Positions 1 through 10,330 of a stretch of 64,000 bases of DNA are shown here, piece after piece (within the stretch, counting starts at the first letter, position 1; each line of letters starts with the position of its first letter). The stretch comes from Cytidiella melzeri. Lineage: Eukaryota > Basidiomycota > Agaricomycetes > Polyporales > Irpicaceae. The notes under the pieces are model-generated. The model saw only the letters and a program-made list of their open reading frames with translations, did no database searches and was not told the DNA's origin. The translations under genes were made by a program, and so were the position numbers. The stretch lies in NCBI GenBank assembly GCA_022592445.1, contig JABYQR010000003.1, forward strand, positions 186,001-250,000, read 5' to 3'.

Positions 1-50
1 GGTAAGACACATGAGATTGTGTCCATCCCGTAAGATCCCCAACGAACGAC

Positions 51-1578
51 ATGGAAAATTCACGTTCGTCTCGCTGCTGTGTAATTGCAGCCGCGACGTT
101 TGATGACGCTGTATCGAGATCTAGTCCGCGCTCGCGTTCGTTTCAAACGCAACTTGCGTTTCTCCCTCGAGCTCCATCGATGTCAACGCACCGCCAACCG
201 CAAGGCATGAACCATAACAACTTTGACGAACTCGAAGATCTTGCTCTCCTATTCCATGTAGCAGATCTTTTGGATGAGGAAGATGAGGAGGAGGAGATGG
301 CTGAGGAGGAGGAGAACCACCTAGCAACCGCAGCTTTTGTTGTAGGTGGTGCAGTGGAGGTTCAGGCGAGAAGGCAAGCAGCTCGACAGCGCTTGTATTT
401 GACAAGATCAGAGCTTCTGGAGAACCCACGAGGTGATACACCTTGGCAGAGGTTGTACGCGAGCCGAAGTGATCAAGCTTTTATCACTACTATGGGGCTT
501 GATGTTGCTACATTCCATTACATTCTGGGGAGCTTTGCAGAGAAATGGGACTCACAGCCAATTCACCGGCCAGATGTACACGTGCATGGAAATCCTCGTC
601 TAGGACGTCGCTCTGTGGATGCATCAGGAGCGCTTGGCCTAATATTGCATTGGTTGAACTCTACCATGCGTGAGGTCTCCCTGCAGCAGATCTTTGCTCT
701 TGTTCCATCTACCGTAAACCGGTACATTCATGCTTCCCTCGACACACTCTTTGCAACCTTGGAGAGCATGCCTGAAGCAAGGATTGCATGGCCAATAGGA
801 GAGGAATTTGAGGAATATTCGCAGATTATCCAGGCCAAACATGCACTCCTTGTCAACGCATTTGGAGTTGTGGATGGGCTCAACCTCCCCGTACAGACAT
901 CTGGAGATGATGATATGGAGAACGCAATGTACAATGGATGGTTGCATGGGCACTTTGTTAGCAATGTTATTGCTTTCTCTCCAAAGGGTAAGTAGACAGT
1001 ACAACTGTTTGACTTTTGCTGACTCAAATCCAGGTGAGATCATCTTTGCCTGCGTCAATGCACCTGGCAGCTTTCACGATGCACGTGTTGCTCGCCGGCT
1101 GTATGATCAACTCCTGGAACATACCCCCAATGGCTACTACCTTGTGGCAGACACAGAATTTCCCCGGACAGCAGTCTCCATTGATGAGCGCATTCGTGCT
1201 CCTTTAAAACAAGGACAACGGCTTCCTCAGAATGCAAATGAGCGGCAGCAGCTTATGCAATTTGATCGCCAGCTACTATCATATCGTCAATCAGCGGAGT
1301 GGGGCATGCGAGAGATTCAGGGCTCATTTGGTCGCTTACGGATTCCTCTTCCAAGTGATGACTCACTCTTCCGTTACAAGTTGCTGCGATGCATCTGCCG
1401 TCTTCATCAAATTCGTGTCCGCCTGGTAGGCATCAGTCACATTAAAAATACATACTGCTCTATTTGGCAGGATGGAGATGACTTGCTGGATGTATGGTTC
1501 AATTGGGAAAGAATGTTGTTTTCAGAGCAGAGGAGAAAAGACCGGGTAACTAGATTTCATGGCATCTATGACAATTAA
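51..1578 (+). CDS. Harbinger-family DDE transposase (HARBI1-like nuclease)
   Basis: Two exons, 51-987 and 1034-1578, join in frame across a 46-base GT-AG intron (phase 1). The protein has an acidic stretch near residues 75-90 and then the DDE nuclease fold. The first Asp is in VDGLNLP, the second in APGSFHDARV, a further Asp in VADTEFP, and the final Glu fits the segment SAEWGMREIQGSFGRLR. These are hallmarks of the PIF/Harbinger nuclease, which cuts and rejoins element ends. No stop or frameshift is visible, so the enzyme could be functional. The N-terminus is uncertain: bases 2-7 resemble a splice donor and a TTGCAG acceptor-like site lies near 83-88, so a first exon may lie upstream of the window. 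Met44 (base 180) is an alternative start. The product is expected in the nucleus, working with an accessory protein. Confidence 0.85.
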
Positions 1579-1596
1579 GTACACAACAACATGTAT

Positions 1597-3260
1597 CTAG
1601 AAAGGAACTTCAAATTCTTGAAGATTACCGTAGCCATCACCCCACTGGTAATCACCATATTCACCTGCAGCACTGCCATAGGGCCAGCCTGGTCCTCTCA
1701 TGCCACCACTGCCACCCGTAGAGCTCAAGATCCGCATTTGAAACTCAAGCATCTGCTTCTCCATATCTGCACGCTGTTTTTCCAACCGAGCCTGCATTAC
1801 CTCCTGAGAGAGCTGATCACATCGCTGGCGCAGGTCACGGATTTCTGCCCGTAACTCACGCATCTCCTGCTGAGCACCACGCTCTGCAATGACATCAGTC
1901 AGCACACGAGTTCGCTCAGCAAAGCGGTGGTCTCGTGCATTCTCCCGAGCCTGGATGGTATCAGGATCCATCTGCCTTGTTAGCGACTGCAGGAGATCAT
2001 GACCACGAGCACGAGCCTGCTTGTTACGACCAGCAGCTTTGACCACAGCAGGAGCTGCATTCTCCCGATCAGCATCACTGGCATCAGCATCGGCATCACT
2101 ACCCTCCTCATGGTCCTCGTCCTCATCATCATCCCACTCCGGAGGTATCCTGTCGTCGATGTCGCGCAGCCGAGAGCGGCGTGTCGAGAGGATCTTCGGC
2201 GGATGGTGCCGGCACTTCAGGATGTTTGCGCAACCTCGCCGCAGGCTTTTGCTTTGCTGCGGGAGCTGGCGGCTGTCTGCGTTTCTTCGTAGCTGGAGTG
2301 GATGGGGTCGCCTCGTCTCTCGTCTCCGCAGCTGTGTCGAGTGCTCGCTTGCGGTGTGACTTGCTGGCGCTAGGGAGTTGTGCCGGTTGGACCTCAGCTG
2401 CCTCATTGTCCGAGTCGGAGCTTAAGACAGTGTCGAAAAGGCGCGAACCAGCTAGAAAAGGAGGCACATCAGTACCCTGAGCACCTTGCGCGCTGGCCGT
2501 GACTGACTCACCAGAGACAGAGGGCGGTACGTGCGGCATCCGAGCACGATGGTCGAACGGGTTGGATGGCGCTGTTGTTCGCGGGCGTGGAGTCGGCCGC
2601 TTCGTGGACGTGCAGTCTTGTTCGGAGTGGTAGTGGCCAAAGGCCACGGGTGGCGCGATCTGGGTGCCCGGGAGGTGATAGGACTCGGAAGGCGCAGGCT
2701 GTAACACTAATTACAAATGGAGAGGTTGGAATGTGATGAGTGCTAGTCGGACTTGACAGACCCAATCACTTACCTTGTGTGCGAGGACCTTCGGTGTTGC
2801 TGACAGGAAGGGTCCCATTCCCGAAGTGCTCGTAAGAGCTGACAGGAAGAACGGGGCGCTGCGCAAACCGAGGCGAAGCGACCTCCGCGTACGTAGGACT
2901 TCCGGGTTGCATGCTGAGCGTATATCGAGCCAACCCGTTTTGGAAGCCGAGCGCATTCGGCGACGCGTTGTTGGTCCCGCTCGTGTCGAGAAGGGTGTTC
3001 AATGGCGGCAAGAGAACCTGTGAAGTGCTCGAGTTAGCACATCGAGTGGAACCGTGTCAGACACACGTCAAGGCGCGTGGGTTCACATATCGTGCACCAC
3101 GCTGTCGAACGGCGCGTCTGCACATGCGCATCGAACTCGGCGCTGGGTGCGAGTAGGCGCGACGATGTGCAATTCAGTTATAAAGGTGATTGTAGGAACT
3201 TACCTGATGATTTTCCTCGCGCGCATGGACAGACTGGAATGGGATATTTGGTGCAGCCAT
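1597..3260 (-). CDS. Harbinger accessory protein (coiled coil), probably frameshifted
   Basis: Exons 3260-3204, 3017-2774 and 2706 onward join with consistent phases across GT-AG introns. The protein starts MAAPNIPF, continues through a proline/serine-rich, basic middle, and ends in a coiled coil (segment REL RAEIRDLRQRCDQL) with a glycine/tyrosine-rich tail to the stop at 1597. Around 2180-2130 the frame carrying the N-terminal two thirds runs into a stop, while the frame one base over continues as the acidic and coiled-coil part. No intron of plausible length bridges the two, so one base appears gained or two lost. Harbinger elements usually encode a Myb/SANT DNA-binding partner. No Myb/trihelix pattern is visible here, so this is named only as the partner gene by position. 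Confidence 0.55.
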
Positions 3261-3462
3261 AGTAGAGCAGTTCAGACAACTGGTAGAGAATCGCTGGGGG
3301 GAAAGAGCAGTCGAGTGAAGGTTGGACGCGAGGGCGAGCGGAACGAGAGGAAGTCGAGCTCGTCGGACGTGTTGTGTCGGGAGCTGTACAGATAGCGATT
3401 TTGTGGCGTTGATTTCTTCACCATAATTGGGATGGATCGGCGCGTTTAGCGTGCGCCACATA

Positions 3463-3642
3463 GTTTGGGTACGAGAAAAAGTTTGGGTAGGGGGGTACCC
3501 CCCCCCTACCCAAACTTCGACGTTTAGGTCGCCTCCGATGTCTCACCGAGGCGTTTGGGTTTGTGTCGGACTTTGAAAATGTCACGCTCTGATCTGAGAT
3601 TTCATGTCTCACTCGCAAAAGTCGACCTAAACATCGACCTAA
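3463..3642. repeat. G/C-run palindrome and nested inverted repeats
   Basis: GTTTGGGTA followed by six G, then GTAC, nine C and TACCCAAAC, form a palindrome at 3481-3515 whose arms are unequal by three bases. A further copy of GTTTGGGTA lies at 3467-3475. A second inverted pair, CGACGTTTAGGTCG (near 3518-3531) and CGACCTAAACATCG (near 3621-3634), matches 13 of 14 bases. This may be the terminal inverted repeat of the Harbinger element abutting a small non-autonomous element. That reading is inference. Confidence 0.5.
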
Positions 3643-3666
3643 AGGCTTACGGGAAGTCACTCACTG

Positions 3667-4545
3667 GTGGTTGTGAAACTGTATGGAAGAATCAAAAGTA
3701 GTGCTCTATGCTGATGCAACCATGTCCTGTTCATGTTTGAACTGCCTCAGCCCTATCAGAACCAACACAGGCTATGTTCTGATTGTAACCATTCCTGAGA
3801 GAGCAACTAATGGTTGTGAAACTTTGTGGAACAATCTGATGCAGTGGTTGCTGCTGATGCAACCAGGGTCTGAGCTGCATCACCTACATTGGAACTGCCA
3901 CAGACTGTGTTCTGATTGTAACTCCTGCTTAGGGAGAAGTGTTTGTGAAGCCTTGTGGCCAATCGAATGCAGTGCTTGCTGCCAACGCAACCATGCACTG
4001 TTGATGTCTGAACTGCCTCACCCCCATTGGAACTGCCACAGTTGTAACTCTTCCTTAGAAAGTAGTGGTTGTGAAACTTAGTGGACTGATTGAATGCAGT
4101 GCTGGCTGATGATAAAACCACATCTGGCTGATATCTGCGCTTCCTCACCCCCATTAGAGCTGTCAAAGGCTGTGTTCTGAATGTATCTCCTACTTGTGGA
4201 GAAACTGGTGGTTGTGAAACTGTATGGAAGAATCAAAGGCAGTGCTCTATGCTGATGCAACCACGTCCTGTTGATGTCTCAACTGTATCAGCCCCACTAG
4301 AAATTCCACAAATTGTGTTTAGATTGGAACTCCTTCTTAGAGAGCAACTAATGGTTGTGAACATTTGTGCAACAATCCAATGCAGTGCTTGCTGCTGATG
4401 CAACCATGTCCTGTTGATGTCTGAACTGCCTCACCCCCATTGGAACTGCCACAGGCTGTGTTCTGATTGTAACTCCTGCTAAGAGAGCAACTAACAGTTG
4501 TGAAACTTTGTGGAACAATCAGATACAGTACTCACTACTAATGCA
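3667..4545. repeat. Degenerate ~130-base repeats, block 1
   Basis: Units begin with variants of GGTTGTGAAACTTTGTGGAA, then GCAGTGCTTGCTGCTGATGCAACC, CCTGTTGATGTCTGAACTGC and TCTGATTGTAACTCCTGC. They recur near 3669, 3811, 3945, 4068, 4209, 4352 and 4495, at spacings of roughly 125-145 bases. The units are diverged and no protein reads through them. The same motifs return at 5735-6255. Confidence 0.75.
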
Positions 4546-5145
4546 GCCAAAAATCTACATTGTCCAAGAATGTAGGGGTTGTGAATTTGTAGTTAGCTTC
4601 CAAAGTACTGGTAATTCTTGCTCAGAGGCACTACTATGTGTGGCATGTCTTCTAATTGTATTCCTTGTTCAAAGAGCAAGCAATGTCTGTAGATTGCTGC
4701 ACATGTACCTGATCAGAATTTGACATCATTTGCCAGCAGGAGTGGAGTTTGAATCTGAGTCTGGAAGACCATTTTCAGTAGACTGGCCATAATGTGCTCA
4801 ATCCCACTTTCGATTGACAGGATGTTTGTACCAGGATGTTACCACAAGATAGGGCTATCCAATGGTGTATTATATGTACAAATTTGTACCCATATGCAGT
4901 CTGTAAAAATCTAACACTGCATTTTGATTGCAAAAGTGATCTGATACAAAGTTATAAAGGGCTGATAACAAGGCCAGTGTGATGCCATCAGCTGTATTCA
5001 TTGTTTTGTTATTGACACTGTTACTGCCTGTATTCTGCCATCAAATTCCCACACTTTGGGGGACAAAAAGGTCACATCTGAAAAGGCATCAATGTGCTGG
5101 AGCACACTGGAACAATTCTTCTTCATTCTTCAGGAATTGTAATTC
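4489..5145. repeat. Long direct repeat, copy 1 (~657 bases)
   Basis: This segment is nearly the same as 6201-6850. Shared landmarks are CAACTAACAGTTGTGAAAC at the start, ATCTACATTGTCCAAG, GATGTTTGTACCAGGATGTT, GGGGGACAAAAAGGTCACA and TGGAACAATTCTTC near the end. Upstream of it both copies carry the ~130-base units, so a larger piece was duplicated together. Confidence 0.85.
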
Positions 5146-5734
5146 ATGAAAGCAGAGGAACTGTGCTGTATTGTTTGAAGTGCAACAATGGGTGTGAGTA
5201 CAGAATTGAAACAAGTTTGTGGAGTAGAGCATGGAGATGAAGATTTTCTGACATGCGTCTTTTTCTTGATGGTGTTGAACTATGTTAAATATTCTAGATA
5301 CAATTTGGTAAACTGCAGGAGCAGGGTTGCAAGTGATTATGTTATTGATAGCAAATTGAATAAATCAAATAGCATGAAATAGTTAATTGCACCTGTGACT
5401 TTGTTACCAAAAGGAACCTGAGTAAACAACTCTGTTCCTGGTAAGGACCTTGCCAAGCCATCTGGACATGAATATTGACTGCATTACGGGCATTTGCTAT
5501 TGGTGACACCTTTGATAGGCAACTTGATCTGGGATAAAGTGACTGTACTACAATTGATAAATTTGATTGCGGAAACAGGAGCCATACATTGATGAAGGTA
5601 GTCACCAATGGTAGCAAGGAGCTCCATCTATCTTGTCATTAATATTGTGCAGTGTTCACTGCTGATGACAGAAAATTGCTTGCATACAAAATAAAGGGCT
5701 TGAGGGTGTCTCATTAGATCAACTCCCACAGCAA
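5146..5734. other. Spacer between repeat copies, no gene seen
   Basis: This AT-rich stretch separates repeat copy 1 from the second block of ~130-base units. Short frames are present on both strands but none shows a recognisable domain or splice pattern. Confidence 0.5.
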
Positions 5735-6255
5735 GTTATATGTGTCCTGTTGATGTATGAACTGCCTCATCTCCATTGAAACTGCCACAGGCTGTGTTCT
5801 GATTGTAACTACTGCTTATAGAGCCACTAGTTGCTGTGAAACTGTGTGAAAGAATCAAAGGCAGTGCTCTATGGTGATGCAACCACGTCCTGTTGATGTC
5901 TGAACTGCCTCAGCCCCACTAGAACTGCCTGATGTATGAACTGCCTTATCTGCAGTGCTCTATGGTGATGCAACCACGTCCTGTTGATGTCTGAACTGCC
6001 TCATCTGCATTGAAACTGCCACCGGCTGTGTTCCGATTGTAACTCCTGCTTATAGAGCAACTAGTGGTTGTGAAACTTTGTGGAACAATCAAATTCAGTG
6101 CTTGCTGATGATGAAACCATGTTTAGCTGATGTCTGCATTGCCTCACCCCCATCAGAGCTGCCACAGGCTATGTTCTGATTGTAAATCCTGCTTAGAGAG
6201 CAACTAACAGTTGTGAAACTTTGTGAAACAATCAGATACAGTACTCACTACTATG
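5735..6255. repeat. Degenerate ~130-base repeats, block 2
   Basis: The same units as at 3667-4545 occur here, for example TCCTGTTGATGTATGAACTGCC at 5748 and again near 5890 and 5980, with GTTGTGAAACTTTGTGGAAC near 6067. One unit shows a partial internal duplication at 5930-5990. Confidence 0.7.
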
Positions 6256-6850
6256 CAGCCACAAATCTACATTGTCCAAGCATGTAGGGATTGAGATTTG
6301 GTAGTTAGCTTCCAAAGTACTGGTATCTCTTGCTCAGAGCCAATACTATGTGTGGCATGTCTTCTGATTGTAATCCTTGTTCAGAGAGCAAGCAATGTCT
6401 GTGGATTGCTGCACATGTACCTGACCAGAATGTGACATCATAGCAAGAGTGGAGTTTGAATCTGAGTCTGAGTGACCTTTTTCAGTAGACTGGCCATCAC
6501 TTGCTCAATTCCACTTCAATTGACAGGATGTTTGTACCAGGATGTTGCCACAAGATAGGGCTATCCAATGGTGTATTATATGTACAGATCTCTACCCATT
6601 TTCAGTCTGTAAAAATCAAAAAGTGCATTTTGATTGCAAAAGTGATCTGATACAACATTATAAAGGGCTGATAACAAGGCCAGTGTGATGCCATCAGCTG
6701 TATTCATTGTTTTGTTATTGACACTGTTACTTTCTGCATTCTGCCATCAAATTCCCACACTTTGGGGGACAAAAAGGTCACATCTGAAAAGGCATCAATG
6801 TGCTGGAGCACACTGGAACAATTCTTCTTTATTCTTCATGAATTGTAATC
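6201..6850. repeat. Long direct repeat, copy 2 (~650 bases)
   Basis: Direct copy of 4489-5145 with scattered point changes and small gaps. Its right end touches the 3' end of the gypsy integrase remnant, so the repeat may be the 3' non-coding part of that retroelement family. Confidence 0.85.
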
Positions 6851-7745
6851 CTTGGTGAACGTTTGGGCCATTCCAGTCTAAATGTGACTGGCAAAAGCTT
6901 TTCAGCAATCTTGAATGGGCCGTAGTACTTGGCTGACAGCTTATGTCCAGACTTTTGGTTGTCTCTCAGATCTAGCATGACCTGGTTGCCTTTGTTGAAG
7001 GGGACCTTCTGGACGTGCTTGTCACTTCATGTGTTCAGCCGCAAGTTGTAACGCCGCCTTAGGTTCTTAGTGAGCGTTGGACCAGCTCTAGGGTGTCTGC
7101 CGTATTCGAGGTAAAAAGGTGAGTGCTTAGTTCCCTCGTGCGCTGCATTGTTGTATGCAAACTCAGCCGAGCTGAGCAATCTAGCCCAGTCGTCATGTAG
7201 TTGATCAACATAACAACGCAAATACTGTTTGAGTGTTTGATTAACCCGTTCAGTTTGACCATCAGTCTGCAGATGATATGCGGTGGTCATCGTAGATTCT
7301 ATCCCTAGCATTTTACACCATTCCTGGAATAAATCTGCTGCGAAGTGTGGACCTCAGTCGGAAATGATCTGCAAAGGTAACCCATGAAGGGTCCAAACTC
7401 TCTCGTAGAGTAGAGCTGCAAGATCTTTTGCCGAGAATTTATTTACGATAGGGAAGAAGTGCGCCCTTTTGGTAAGGCGGTCTACAACTACGCAGATAGC
7501 ATTGAAGCCATCAGACTCTGGTAACTGAATAATCAAGTCGACAGTCATGATATCCCATGGTTTGGCCGGAACCAGATTAGGGATGAGCAGTCTGTAATGC
7601 TGTTGCGGACGAGTCTTGATTTGCTGACATGTGTCACAGCCTGTCATGTATTTCCTGACATTGGTGATTAAACCTGGCCACCTGTAGTTTCTCAAGATTG
7701 GTTCGTACATTTTCTGTCTGCCAGGTTGTCCGGTGTCAAGAACGC
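6845..7745 (-). pseudogene. Ty3/gypsy integrase remnant with two TGA stops
   Basis: One reading frame on the minus strand encodes the end of the H2C2 zinc motif (CDTCQQ), the integrase core (PWDIMTVDLI, AICVVVDRLTKRAHF), the region YHLQTDGQTERVNQTLKQYL with the usual third catalytic site, and the post-core segment YYGPFKIAEKLLP that precedes the chromodomain in related elements. Two TGA codons interrupt it, at 7354-7356 and 7027-7029, with no frame change. Each would be explained by CGA (Arg) turning into TGA, a C-to-T change at CpG. Protease, reverse transcriptase and RNase H are absent, because the sequence upstream of 7745 on this strand is unrelated. Confidence 0.9.
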
Positions 7746-9642
7746 AACCAAACTCTATGAAGAGCAAGGAAGCCGATGGAGAGTGAGGAACAACGAGCAA
7801 ACTTGCATGGACAATAAAAACAGGGAAAGTGATGATGAGGAAAAGGGAAGAGACAATGACGAGGAAGCAGCTGATAATGAGCTAAAGACCAGGATTATAT
7901 TAGTACAATGATGGACCTAGTAAAAGGTGGATGTCCCCTAAAGACCAGGAGGTAGAATCTGAGGTCTTTAGGGAGCTACAGGGTAGGTTTATGTACATCT
8001 CAGACAAGGACCCTGTCACGGAGACAAAGCTCGATGCAACTAAAAGGGACACAATGTGGAAGACAACAAAGAGGTGGTGGCAGGCTTGAAGCACAATGCT
8101 CTCACCAGCTATCAAACTTTATGCAAGTTGCTAGCCCAGTAAAGACCAAGTTAGTATTGTTACTACCAGCTATGTAGTACAAGAGGGGGTTGCTTACCTA
8201 GCCCAGTAAAAACCAAGAGGTGGAGATGGTGGCTAGGAGCGTACATGCAGCATCTTATATAGACTTCAGGGACCTGCGCACAAACCATGTTGAGGGCAGG
8301 CTTTGCAAGAAGCCATGTGAACAAAGAACAAAAGAACTACCTAAAGGAGAACAATAGCTATTGTCTAGACCTTGCCAAGAACTCTACTTGTGAGAGAATC
8401 TATCTAAAAAGAGACCAACTATTGTATTCCATTCCCACACCTGTGAGAACATCCTTCCATAAAGAGAACAATAGGGAAAGAACAAAAGGAGTCCATGTGA
8501 ACGGTATCTATGACGTCAAACCCTAGCTATGGGCTGAGCCATGTGCTTGTAGCCATGTGGGCTTACTTAAGCTAAGTCACATGCCAGTGTGACGTAGTAG
8601 CAAGTAATGTGACCGTGTGGAGCGTCTAAGCCATGTGATATGGGCGCTTAATAGACGTGCAAAGGAGTTTATGCAGAGAAGGTTGCAACTGAGCTGCAGC
8701 CCGGAGTTTTACAGATAAAAACAAGAGGTAAATTGCAAAAATTAAGGGCTAGTCAGGCCATCCATGACACACAGCTGAGCTACATCAGCATCATGTGAGT
8801 AGAAGCAAGTCATAGAAACATATTGAGCTAATGGAATGTTATTTGTCAATGAACTACAATGTTTGGGGTCAATTTATAGCTCTGCGCAAGTAGATCTTTT
8901 CCATTCTTATACAAACAACCATGAATCACGCTTATACCTGCGCAACATACGAGTTACAACACTGCAACGACTTGATGACACCCGGACACAACAATTGCGC
9001 TAGTTCTCTTCAAATTATCATGTAGAGTATTGTGATTCATACCTTGAGCAACCTATCCATAGCATAGAGTGAAAACTGATGATATATATATTTCATCCCA
9101 ATTGCAAGGATAAGTATGACGACTTTGCATGTCTTTTGAGGTTTCGTGGCCAGAGTAACTTTCTCGCTGGCCATGAACACAACTTGCATACTCTACAAGC
9201 AACACCTCCAAAGCATTTTTGAAACTCCCCAACACCATTCTCCCTCGCCTCGCAAAAGAGTGGCTCTTGATAACTACACCAAGAGTGCACACCCTGTCCT
9301 CGTCGGCCTTGCAAAGCTCCCTTTCCCTCCGTAGTCTTCTTTTTCAACCCTCCAACCACAGTGCAAAGGCCCTAGGCTCAGCTGTATATCACCCTTTGCC
9401 GTAGAAGTAGAGCAAGTTGCAGGCGATGAAACCTGTGTGACGCTCGCAGCGCAGGCAAATGGTTCCGGTCCACCGCTGTCACACACCCGACACCACCATT
9501 GCACCACCTTTCTTTGGCAGCTGTTCAGCACCCCGTCTTGAGGCTGTCAACGCCTGACCGCATCGCTTTCTCACAGCTGCCACTGTCACGCGCGGAGTAG
9601 GTTTTGCCCAACTTGAGGTGTAGTATCGTACGAAGACGAACA
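7746..9642. other. Gene-free repetitive spacer
   Basis: Phrases such as CCCAGTAAAGACCAAG and CTAAAGACCAGGAGGTAGAATC recur within 7880-8230. Purine-rich tracts and short frames occur, but no coding domain is visible on either strand. It is probably decayed transposable-element sequence, judged only from position and repetitiveness. Confidence 0.4.
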
Positions 9643-9647
9643 CCCAT
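9643..9647. repeat. Target-site duplication of solo LTR, left copy
   Basis: CCCAT immediately before the LTR start TGTTTGAAAG; the identical pentamer follows the LTR end at 10171. Confidence 0.8.
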
Positions 9648-10170
9648 TGTTTGAAAGTTACAAGTGTAGGGGATGACTAGGAGAGTCAACTAACTCTGGG
9701 AGTAAGTGTCTTATTATTTCTCTGCTCTCTAGGAGCGGTATATATACATGTCTGTAACTAGATTACTAATGCTACAGTAATGTCATATGAGTAAGGATTG
9801 GTAAGGATTGGTAATCCTATGAGTAATGATTGGTAATGCACAGTCCTGCTTGCTAATACTACTGAATAGAGAATGTAAGCAATGACTGAGCATCCTACAT
9901 AACTGAATGGTGCTGACTGAGCCTTTAGTAAGCTCAATACATTTGGTATATGAAATATGAGTCATGCAGAAGCCTCATGGTACTTCTGCTATTCAGTCAT
10001 GGAAACTACTGGAACACGATGCCATATGGTGCAAGTATCGCATTGTGTGTGACCATAAGGATGGTGGAATCACATGCTATGTACTATCTGATCTTATCTA
10101 TCTACATATCTAATCTACATTGTCCATAGATCTGATGTCCGATAATCAGCGATACAATCTCGCTTTGACA
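9648..10170. mobile_element. Solo LTR, 523 bases, TG...CA with 5-base target duplication
   Basis: The sequence starts TGTTTGAAAG and ends CGCTTTGACA, so it has the TG...CA ends of retroelement LTRs. It is flanked by identical CCCAT pentamers. Inside is a TATA-like GGTATATATACATG near 9735, as expected for an LTR promoter. No internal retroelement gene lies beside it, so it is a solo LTR left by recombination between two LTRs. Its general look suggests Ty1/copia, but the family cannot be proved here. Confidence 0.8.
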
Positions 10171-10175
10171 CCCAT
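10171..10175. repeat. Target-site duplication of solo LTR, right copy
   Basis: CCCAT, identical to 9643-9647. Its last base is also the first base of the LINE target duplication. Confidence 0.8.
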
Positions 10176-10188
10176 ATGCATGCTGTTC
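10175..10188. repeat. LINE target-site duplication, 3' side
   Basis: TATGCATGCTGTTC next to the element's A-tail. It pairs with 16236-16249, with one difference (T versus C at the tenth base). Confidence 0.75.
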
Positions 10189-10204
10189 TTTTTTTTTTTT
10201 TTTT
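10189..10204 (-). repeat. LINE 3' poly(A) tail
   Basis: Sixteen consecutive T on the plus strand equal a sixteen-base A-tail on the coding strand, about 125 bases after the ORF2 stop. Confidence 0.85.
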
Positions 10205-10330
10205 AATTCAGTGATATTAAACGTCGGCAGAGCCAGGGACGATACAAAACCTAGGACTATACACATAATAACGTACGCGTAACAGGAAGACTTGGGTGTC
10301 TAGACGCGCGAAACGCGCAATGAATGTACA

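Larger units (their letters stand above)
1..3520. mobile_element. PIF/Harbinger-type DNA transposon, left end outside window
   Basis: Two convergent genes sit tail to tail with only 18 bases between their stop codons: a DDE transposase on the plus strand (51-1578) and a proline-rich coiled-coil protein on the minus strand (1597-3260). A transposase plus a separate accessory ORF is the usual layout of PIF/Harbinger elements. The right boundary is put at the palindrome around 3480-3518 by inference only. The left inverted repeat would lie before base 1, so neither terminal repeats nor a 3-base target duplication can be shown. Confidence 0.6.

Noticed and set aside
121..441. 106-residue minus-strand frame inside the transposase
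   Set aside because: It is antisense to the acidic and linker part of a clear transposase exon and has no domain.
2170..2215. A 20-30 base intron to explain the partner-gene frame change
   Set aside because: Candidate GT-AG pairs are far below normal fungal intron size.
3160..3480. Upstream start for the Harbinger partner at 3461
   Set aside because: The ATG at 3260 starts a 19-codon first exon with a perfect donor and phase; the upstream part has no likely coding content.
4489..6850. The two ~650-base direct repeats as LTRs of one element
   Set aside because: No TG...CA ends or target duplication; homology continues outside them into the ~130-base units, and nothing retroviral lies between them.
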